A stretch of DNA of 52,184 bases from Pedobacter ginsenosidimutans (lineage in GTDB: Bacteria; Bacteroidota; Bacteroidia; Sphingobacteriales; Sphingobacteriaceae), in contig NZ_LMZQ01000021.1 of the NCBI RefSeq assembly GCF_001442625.1, positions 1 to 52,184 on the forward strand, read 5' to 3'. Both the position numbers and the translations under genes were made by a program. The notes under the pieces are model-generated. The model did not search any database, had not been told where the DNA came from, and saw only the letters and a program-made list of their open reading frames with translations. This document shows positions 45,912 through 52,184 of the stretch, piece by piece; position 1 is the first letter of the stretch; each line of letters starts with the position of its first letter.

Positions 45912-48536
45912 ATGAGACGATTATTATTTTTAACAATATTTACCACAATAGCCCTTCTACACGTTACCTGTCCAGTTCAGGCACAGGAATATCCATTTGA
46001 AGATTACAAATTACCTTTTGATAAGAGGGTTGATGATCTGGTGTCCAGATTAACACTTGAGGAAAAAGTTTTTCAGATGCTTAATTCAGCACCTGCAATT
46101 CCAAGATTAAAAATTCCGGCTTACGATTGGTGGAATGAAACACTGCACGGGGTTGCCAGAACGCCGTTTAAGGTTACCGTATATCCGCAGGCCATTGCAA
46201 TGGCAGCCATGTTCGATCCTGCAGCGCTGGCTACAATGGCAGACTATTCTGCTTTGGAAGGGCGGGCAATTTACAACAAGGCGGTTTCGCTTGGCCGTAC
46301 AAACGAGCGCTATCTGGGGCTTACCTATTGGACACCCAATATCAATATCTTTAGAGACCCGAGATGGGGACGCGGTCAGGAAACCTATGGAGAGGACCCT
46401 TATTTAACCGCTACACTGGGAGATGCATTTGTAAGGGGTTTGCAGGGCAATGACCCAAAGTACCTGAAAGCTGCTGCTTGTGCGAAACATTATGCTGTAC
46501 ACAGCGGACCGGAACCGCTACGCCACGTATTCAATGCAGATGTTAGTGCCTTTGATCTTTGGGACACTTATTTGCCAGCTTTTGAAAAACTGGTTACTAA
46601 ATCGGAAGTTGCCGGAGTGATGTGTGCTTATAACGCATTTCAAGGCCAACCATGTTGCGGCAGCGATCTTTTAATGACCGACATTTTAAGAAAAAAATGG
46701 GGTTTTAAGGGCTATGTTACTTCTGATTGTTGGGCCATTGATGATTTCTTTAAAAATCACAAAACCCACAAAGACGCAGCAAGTGCTTCGGCTGATGCTG
46801 TTTTTCACGGAACTGATCTCGACTGTGGAACTGATGCTTATAAAGCTTTACTTACTGCGGTTAAAAACGGCATTATTACAGAAAAAGATATTGACGTATC
46901 GGTAAAAAGACTGTTCATGATCCGGTTCAGGCTTGGCATGTTCGATCCGCCTTCGATGGTGAAATACGCCAATACACCAATAACAGTTTTAGAAAACAGT
47001 GCCCACAAAGCCCATGCACTTAAAATGGCAAGGGCATCGATGGTTTTGTTAAAAAACGATTCCAACACACTTCCGTTGAAAAAGAATCTAAAGAAACTTG
47101 TGGTGCTTGGTCCGAATGCCAATAATGACATTTCGGTGCTGGGAAATTACAATGGTACCCCATCAACCATTACAACGGTTCTTCAGGGCATAAAAGATAA
47201 ACTGGGAAATCAAACAGAGGTGATATTTGAACAGGCAATTTCGTTTGCGAGCGATACGATCCTACATTATCGAAATTTGGAGAACCAATTATCCGCAGAT
47301 GGCCACCAGGGTTTCAAGGCCGAATATTTCAAGGGCATAGAACTGCAGGGAGCGCCTTTTTTAACGCGGTTCGAAAAAACAATAAACCACAACTGGCAAG
47401 AGGGTGAGCAAATTGGTGAAGGTTTGGCGGCAAACCATTTTTCTGCCAGGTTTAGCACGGTATTTAAAGCTTTAAAGTCAGAAGAAATCACCTTTGAAGT
47501 AGATGGTGATGATGGCTACCGTTTAAAGGTAAACGGGCAAAAAGTTTTAGATGCCTGGTCTAAAAACAGGTGGGGCGCTAAAACGTATAAAATTCCGGTT
47601 TCGAAGGATTCTACATACAAAATTGAAATGGAGTACTGGCAAGGTGAGGGTGGCGCAAAGATCCGCTTTGCGGGAGGTACCTTTGGGCGCACAGATTTTA
47701 CTGAGCTGGTTGCACGCCATCGCGATGCAGATGCATTTATATTCGTTGGCGGCATTTCTCCGCAGCTTGAAGGCGAAGAAATGAAAGTAAATGTGCCTGG
47801 TTTTAATGGCGGCGACAGAACCTCTATCATGCTTCCCCAGGCGCAAACCTCACTCATGAAAGCTTTAAAATCGAGTGGCAAGCCAGTTGTTTTTGTGATG
47901 ATGACAGGAAGTGCCATCGCCATTCCATGGGAAGCCGAAAACATACCCGCTATTGTTAATGCCTGGTACGGCGGCCAATCGGCAGGAACTGCGGTAGCTG
48001 ATTTGCTGTTTGGTGATTACAGCCCTTCAGGAAGACTTCCGGTAACCTTTTATAAGAGTGACAAGGATCTAAAAGATTTTAATGATTATAACATGGAAAA
48101 TCGGACCTATAGATATTTCAAAGGCAAACCCCTTTTTGGATTCGGATATGGATTAAGCTACTCTACATTCAATTATCACAACTTTATCTTACCTTCAAAC
48201 CTTAAATCAGGCAAAGGAACAAGTTTGTCTGTAAGGATCACCAATACCGGTAAAATGCAGAGCGACGAGGTTGCCCAGCTGTATGTGATGCACAATAATT
48301 TAAAAATCAAATCAGCTAAAAAAGCCCTCAAGGGGTATCAAAGGGTTAGCCTGGCACCTGGTGAAAGCAAACTTGTTCATTTTAAATTATCACCTGATGA
48401 ACTTGCTTATATTGATGATAAAGGAACAAAAAGACCACTAAAAGGCGAGATCACATTATCGATCGGTGGAAGTCAGCCAGATGAGAAGCTGAAAACAAGC
48501 GGTAATATTGTAACCAGAAAACTAATAATCAACTAG
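45912..48536 (+). CDS. Glycoside hydrolase family 3 with PA14 insert (probable beta-xylosidase)
   Basis: 874 residues from ATG 45912 (MRRLLFLTIFTTIALLHVTC); a TTG 33 nt upstream is unlikely. The GH3 N-terminal barrel has YDWWNETLHGVARTPF, NIFRDPRWGRGQETYGEDPY, AACAKHYAVHSGPEP and the nucleophile Asp272 in GYVTSDCWAIDDF. The second GH3 domain is interrupted by a PA14-type domain (GFKAEYFKGIELQGAPFL, EVDGDDGYRLKVNGQKVLD). A fibronectin III-like C-terminal domain follows (SDEVAQLYVMHNNLKIKSAK). The SDCWAIDDF pattern resembles GH3 beta-xylosidases and related arabinosidases more than beta-glucosidases. Its stop abuts the GH67 start. It probably works in the periplasm on xylo-oligosaccharides. Confidence 0.95.
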   Translation: MRRLLFLTIFTTIALLHVTCPVQAQEYPFEDYKLPFDKRVDDLVSRLTLEEKVFQMLNSAPAIPRLKIPAYDWWNETLHGVARTPFKVTVYPQAIAMAAMFDPAALATMADYSALEGRAIYNKAVSLGRTNERYLGLTYWTPNINIFRDPRWGRGQETYGEDPYLTATLGDAFVRGLQGNDPKYLKAAACAKHYAVHSGPEPLRHVFNADVSAFDLWDTYLPAFEKLVTKSEVAGVMCAYNAFQGQPCCGSDLLMTDILRKKWGFKGYVTSDCWAIDDFFKNHKTHKDAASASADAVFHGTDLDCGTDAYKALLTAVKNGIITEKDIDVSVKRLFMIRFRLGMFDPPSMVKYANTPITVLENSAHKAHALKMARASMVLLKNDSNTLPLKKNLKKLVVLGPNANNDISVLGNYNGTPSTITTVLQGIKDKLGNQTEVIFEQAISFASDTILHYRNLENQLSADGHQGFKAEYFKGIELQGAPFLTRFEKTINHNWQEGEQIGEGLAANHFSARFSTVFKALKSEEITFEVDGDDGYRLKVNGQKVLDAWSKNRWGAKTYKIPVSKDSTYKIEMEYWQGEGGAKIRFAGGTFGRTDFTELVARHRDADAFIFVGGISPQLEGEEMKVNVPGFNGGDRTSIMLPQAQTSLMKALKSSGKPVVFVMMTGSAIAIPWEAENIPAIVNAWYGGQSAGTAVADLLFGDYSPSGRLPVTFYKSDKDLKDFNDYNMENRTYRYFKGKPLFGFGYGLSYSTFNYHNFILPSNLKSGKGTSLSVRITNTGKMQSDEVAQLYVMHNNLKIKSAKKALKGYQRVSLAPGESKLVHFKLSPDELAYIDDKGTKRPLKGEITLSIGGSQPDEKLKTSGNIVTRKLIIN

Positions 48537-50582
48537 ATGAAAAAGATTACCCTGCTATTGATTATCATAACAGCTACTACCCATTTTCTGAAGGCTGAAG
48601 ATGGACACCAGCTTTGGCTCCGCAATACTTCTGCCAAGCGGGTAAAGGTGGTATCACCAAGAAAGTCGCCCGTATTAACCATCGCTGTACAAGAAATTAA
48701 AAACGGGTGGCTGGGAAAAGATGGCGCAGAACTAAAATTTGATTTTGTTAAAGATGGCTCGATTACAAATGATGGATTTCGTTTGGAAGGCAATAAAATT
48801 GCCGCCAAAACGGATCTTGGTATCCTTTATGGAAGCTACGAGCTCCTTAGAAGGCAGTATTTAGGAAAGTCTGATCAAAATTATGCATCCAATCCCTCCT
48901 ATTCAAGAAGAATCCTTAACCATTGGGATAATCTGGATGGCTCTGTAGAACGCGGGTATGCTGGTGGTTCGATATTTTGGAGACAGGGCGATTCTTCACT
49001 TCAGCTCAGTCTGGCCGATATCGCGTTGTACAAAGAATACGCAAGAGCCAATGCCTCAATAGGCATAAATGGTACAGTGCTCAATAATGTAAATGCTTCG
49101 GCAAAAATCCTGACCACAGCGTATCTCCAAAAGGTTCAGTCTATTGCCACAGTATTACGTCCATATGGTTTAAAGGTCTATTTATCGGTCAACTTTTCGT
49201 CACCGGTTACAGTTGGAAAACTTAAAACCGCCGATCCTCTTGTTCCTGCTGTTAGGCAATGGTGGGCAGCTAAGGCCAAAGAAATTTATTCATTGATTCC
49301 TGATTTTGGAGGATTCATTGTAAAAGCCAATAGCGAAGGGCAACCTGGCCCTCAAAATTTCGGAAGGACACACGTTGATGGCGCCAATATGATGGCTGAT
49401 GCGCTCTCCCCTTTTGGAGGAATTGTAATGTGGCGTGCCTTTGTATATCAACCAAGTAATGAGGACCGTACCAAACAGGCCTATAATGAGTTTTTAAAAT
49501 TTGATGGTAAATTCAAGAAAAACGTAATTATCCAGATCAAAAACGGACCACTTGATTTTCAGCCCCGGGAACCATTCAGTCCCTTATTCGGTGCCATGAT
49601 TAAAACCCCTGTGATGCCAGAGTTTCAGATCACTCAGGAGTATCTGGGCTGGTCGAATCACCTGGTTTTTTTGTCTACCCTTTGGGAAGAATGTTTACAA
49701 AGCGATACCTACCGAAACGGTAAGGGAAGCACTGTAGCAGCCTGTACAGACGGGACATTGGATAAACGCACCTTCAGTGCAATTGCAGGGGTATCCAACA
49801 TTGGATCGGAGAGAAATTGGACCGGGCATATTTTTGCACAGGCCAATTGGTATGCTTTTGGCAGACTTGTCTGGGACAATAAACTGAAGAGTGAAGATAT
49901 TGCGGATGAATGGATTAGGCAAACTTTTTTAAGTCCTACGGAAAAGAAAATGGAGCGAACCCTTGTAAAGCCGATAAAAGAGATGATGATGCAGAGCAGA
50001 GAAGCAGCCGTGGATTATATGATGCCTTTGGGATTGCACCACATTTTTGCTGAAGGACACCATTATGGGCCTGCCCCATGGTTCTCGAATAAAGCCATCA
50101 GGGCTGATTGGACCTCGGTATACTACCATAATGCAGACCTTTTAGGAGTTGGTTTTAACAGAAGCAGCACAGGCAGCAATGCCGTTGAGCAATACCATGA
50201 ACCACTCCGATCTACATTTAACAGCCTGGAAAGTTGTCCGGAAGAATATTTGTTGTGGTTTCACCATGTGCCATGGACTTATAAACTTAAAAACGGAAAC
50301 GACCTTTGGACAGCGCTTTGTTATCGTTACGATTCGGGGTTGCAACGTGTTCGTGCTTTCCAGCGCATTTGGGACAGTACCAAGGGCTTGGTTGATGATG
50401 AGCGGTTCAAATCCGTGCAATCCAAGCTCAAGATCCAAAGCCGTGATGCACAGGTTTGGAAGGATGCCTGTCTGTTATATTTCCAGCAGTTTAGCAAAAG
50501 AGAAATTCCTTACAACTTGGAACGACCGGTATATGAATTGGATACTTTGAAAAAGCTGACCAAAAGTAAGGACTATGAATAG
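48537..50582 (+). CDS. GH67 alpha-glucuronidase
   Basis: A 681-residue protein with a short signal peptide (LLLIIITATTHFLKAE). GH67 landmarks: LRRQYLGKSD, RRILNHWDNLDGSVERGYAG, GINGTVLNNVNA, GFIVKANSEGQPGPQNFGRT with the probable general acid Glu267, DGANMMADALSPFGGIVMWR, IQIKNGPLDFQPREPFSPLF with the Asp and MPEFQITQEYLGWSNH region with the Glu that together activate water. GH67 removes (4-O-methyl-)glucuronic acid from the non-reducing terminal xylose of xylo-oligosaccharides. The ATG follows the GH3 TAG with no gap, so the two are translated together and likely act in sequence. Confidence 0.96.
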   Translation: MKKITLLLIIITATTHFLKAEDGHQLWLRNTSAKRVKVVSPRKSPVLTIAVQEIKNGWLGKDGAELKFDFVKDGSITNDGFRLEGNKIAAKTDLGILYGSYELLRRQYLGKSDQNYASNPSYSRRILNHWDNLDGSVERGYAGGSIFWRQGDSSLQLSLADIALYKEYARANASIGINGTVLNNVNASAKILTTAYLQKVQSIATVLRPYGLKVYLSVNFSSPVTVGKLKTADPLVPAVRQWWAAKAKEIYSLIPDFGGFIVKANSEGQPGPQNFGRTHVDGANMMADALSPFGGIVMWRAFVYQPSNEDRTKQAYNEFLKFDGKFKKNVIIQIKNGPLDFQPREPFSPLFGAMIKTPVMPEFQITQEYLGWSNHLVFLSTLWEECLQSDTYRNGKGSTVAACTDGTLDKRTFSAIAGVSNIGSERNWTGHIFAQANWYAFGRLVWDNKLKSEDIADEWIRQTFLSPTEKKMERTLVKPIKEMMMQSREAAVDYMMPLGLHHIFAEGHHYGPAPWFSNKAIRADWTSVYYHNADLLGVGFNRSSTGSNAVEQYHEPLRSTFNSLESCPEEYLLWFHHVPWTYKLKNGNDLWTALCYRYDSGLQRVRAFQRIWDSTKGLVDDERFKSVQSKLKIQSRDAQVWKDACLLYFQQFSKREIPYNLERPVYELDTLKKLTKSKDYE

Positions 50583-50637
50583 CCTGTTTTCATCAGGACA
50601 AAACCAAAAAATCCGGTAGTGCGAATTTTTTGCCCAT

Positions 50638-50990
50638 CTAGCGCAAGTCTTAGCGCCCAGGCAAAAGCAAAGGCCTGACTTGTGCTTTTTCGTTAAATTA
50701 ATACATTAATCCCCATCTAGCGCAAGTCTTAGCGCCCGGGCAAAAGCAAAGGCCTGACTTGTGCTTTTCCGTTAAATTAATTACATTAATCCTTTAAGGC
50801 CCCTATCTAGCGCAAGTCTTAGTGCCCAGGCACAAACAAAGGCCTGACTTGTACTTTTCGTTAAATTAATACATTAATCCCTATCTAGCGCAAGTCTTAG
50901 TGCCCAGGCACCCCATCTAGCGCAAGTCTTAGCGCCCGGGCGCAAGCAAAGGCCTGACTTGTGCTTTTCGTTAAATCAACACATCAATAT
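50638..50990. repeat. Direct array of palindromic REP-like units, type A
   Basis: Five units start at 50638, 50717, 50807, 50885 (cut short after about 26 nt) and 50917. Each full unit is CTAGCGCAAGTCTTAG, a variable middle, CTGACTTGTGC, then a tail TTAAATTAATACATTAATC. In the first unit GCGCAAGT (50641-50648) pairs with ACTTGTGC (50678-50685) and inner CAGGC (50658-50662) pairs with GCCTG (50673-50677), giving a hairpin with a 9-nt bulge on one side. Spacing is 78-90 nt. The last unit runs into the 3' end of the transposase gene, whose stop codon lies within the unit's tail. Confidence 0.9.
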
Positions 50991-51525
50991 CTATCAATCC
51001 TTTTCCTCCTTCATAATCTATAGCACTACTGTATAAATAGTCAGCTGCATTTGCCACCAGTCCGGCCTCAACTGGATTATTATGAAGATAATCAATTCGT
51101 TCTTCAAACATATTTAGATGTGGATCTAGTTCGATAGGATGGTTATCCTGTCTCCAAAACTGAAAGTTTTTATTATTGCTATTTTGCTGCCCGGCCTTTG
51201 AAAACAAGTACAACATCCATTCTTTCCTGCTTTCCATCGTGTTTTCTCTTATTTCTTTCAATATCCTATATGATGAATATTTCTTTAAATCCCGCATGAT
51301 ATTAGGCAAAAGATAACCTTCCTTACTGCTTATAATTAAATGTACATGATTGCTCATGATTATCCAGGCATGTAAGTTGAGGCCTTTTTCTTTTCTGCAA
51401 TAAGATAAGCTTTCCAATAAAAGATCTCTGTAAACGGTCCGTGTAAAAACGTCAATCCAGCCCACAACAGCAAAAGAAATAAAATATATTGCTGTCGGCT
51501 CATGAAACTTATATTTTGTACTCAT
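50971..51525 (-). CDS. REP-associated tyrosine transposase (RAYT, IS200-like Y1 family)
   Basis: A 184-residue Y1-type single-strand DNA transposase. The HUH metal-binding pair is His60/His62 in MSNHVHLIIS. The nucleophile Tyr is probably Tyr83 or Tyr86 in LKKYSSYRILKEI. The C-terminal segment ERIDYLHNNPVEAGLV followed by ADYLYSSA is typical of RAYT proteins. Length fits the family. It is flanked on both sides by palindromic repeats, the normal situation for RAYTs, which are thought to recognise and spread REP sequences. Its last six codons and stop (50971-50988) are homologous to the tail of every repeat. It is convergent to GH67 and looks intact. Confidence 0.93.
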   Translation of the reverse strand: MSTKYKFHEPTAIYFISFAVVGWIDVFTRTVYRDLLLESLSYCRKEKGLNLHAWIIMSNHVHLIISSKEGYLLPNIMRDLKKYSSYRILKEIRENTMESRKEWMLYLFSKAGQQNSNNKNFQFWRQDNHPIELDPHLNMFEERIDYLHNNPVEAGLVANAADYLYSSAIDYEGGKGLIDIDVLI

Positions 51526-51618
51526 AACCGAATATAAAAGGATTATAGCAGATCATAAAAAAGCTTAACGTTGTTAAGTACATTTTAATAAGATTTTGAC
51601 TAGCTATGTATTATGAAA
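51526..51618. other. Unique spacer upstream of the RAYT gene
   Basis: 93 AT-rich bases between the transposase start and the first type B unit. It should hold the transposase promoter; no clear box was identified. TTAACGTTGTTAA (51565-51577) is a small imperfect dyad. Confidence 0.4.
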
Positions 51619-52184
51619 GCACAAGTCAGCCAGCCCACGTTGTCCAAACCACTAAGACTTGCGCTAGTAAGGGCCTTCACCATCTAGCGCAAGTCTTAGC
51701 GCCCAGGCCCAAGCAAAGGCCTGACTTGTGCTTTTCGTTAAATTAATACATTGATCCTTTAAAGCACAAGTCAGCCAGCCCACGTTGTCCAAACCACTAA
51801 GACTTGCGCTAGTAAGGGCTAGTAAGGGTGCTTTCTTTAAATTAATACATTAATCACCATCTAGCGCAAGTCTTAGCGCCCAGGCAAAAGCAAAGGCCTG
51901 ACTTGTGCTTTTTCGTTAAATTAATACATTAATCCTTTAAGGCACAAGTCAGCCAGCCCACATTGCCCAAAGCACTAAGACTTGCGCTAGTAAGGGTGCT
52001 TTCTTTAAATTAATACATTAATCCCTTTAAGGCACAAGTCCAAATCTAGCGCAAGTCTTAGCGCCCAGGCACAAGCAAAGGCCTGACTTGTGCTTTTCGT
52101 TAAATTAATACATTAATCCTTTAAAGCACAAGTCAGCCAGCCCACATTGTCCAAACCACTAAGACTTGCGCTAGAAAAGGTTAA
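51619..52184. repeat. Alternating, oppositely oriented REP-like units (types A and B)
   Basis: Order: B 51619-51667, A from 51684, B 51764-51812, A from 51861, B 51942-51990, B stub 52032-52041, A from 52046, B 52126-52174. Type B is an inverted core: GCACAAGTC, a 28-nt middle starting AGCCAGCCCAC, then GACTTGCGCTAG. Its outer arms are the reverse complement of type A arms, but its middle is unrelated to that of A. The tail TTAAATTAATACATTAATC follows both A and B in the same orientation. The second B carries a small duplication of GCTAGTAAGG. The array runs to the window end and may continue. Confidence 0.9.

Noticed and set aside
47516..47944. 142-codon minus-strand ORF
   Set aside because: Antisense to the PA14/GH3 region of a well-supported gene and without recognisable features.
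50638..52184. CRISPR-like array
   Set aside because: Repeat length, spacing and orientation vary, the stretches between repeats are themselves conserved tails, not unique spacers, and no cas gene is near. A transposase of the RAYT type explains it better.

Overview
The window reads as the chromosome of a Bacteroidota member, most likely family Sphingobacteriaceae (Pedobacter or Mucilaginibacter type). Supporting signs are repeated ECF sigma / FecR / TonB-dependent receptor cassettes, SusC-SusD pairs, many lipoproteins with a Cys lipobox, a polysaccharide utilisation locus (PUL) run by a hybrid two-component system, a moderate-to-low GC content, TAnnTTTG-type -7 boxes and no obvious Shine-Dalgarno sequences. 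Genus is inference.

Layout. (1) 1-11493, minus strand: an ECF sigma factor, a FecR anti-sigma factor and an STN-bearing TonB-dependent receptor, followed by tightly coupled lipoprotein genes: a DUF4397-like protein, an unrecognised lipoprotein and three fasciclin (FAS1) proteins, the last cut by the window edge. The ligand is unknown. (2) 11494-12067: a divergent promoter region that also holds a 50-nt tRNA-like remnant. (3) 12068-19825, plus strand: ECF sigma, FecR, STN-type SusC, SusD and a secreted NPP-type phosphodiesterase. (4) 20337-27702, minus strand: ECF sigma, FecR, a SusC without STN, SusD and a secreted glycerophosphodiester phosphodiesterase. Regions 3 and 4 converge and each ends in a phosphodiesterase, which suggests scavenging of organic phosphodiesters. 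(5) 27703-28908: a short gene-poor stretch with a 57-residue membrane-protein ORF and what looks like a decayed serine-recombinase tail. (6) 28909-50582: a PUL with SusC/SusD, GH97, GH95, a double-CE1 esterase, a hybrid two-component regulator, and divergently a GH3 and a GH67 enzyme. The enzyme set fits decorated glucurono(arabino)xylan oligosaccharides; no endo-xylanase is present. (7) 50636-52184: a dense field of palindromic repeats around a REP-associated tyrosine transposase (RAYT).

The most unusual structures are at the end and inside the PUL. The repeats form a BIME-like mosaic: one palindromic core (type A) stands in direct array on one side of the RAYT gene, and alternates with an inverted core with a different interior (type B) on the other side. 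A 19-nt tail keeps one orientation throughout and matches the last six codons of the RAYT gene itself. In the PUL, two distant promoter regions (SusCD and GH3-GH67) share 22 identical bases in two blocks with the same 12-nt gap, and a weaker version lies before the esterase operon. This is a candidate operator for the hybrid regulator. All functional calls come from reading motifs; no database search was run.
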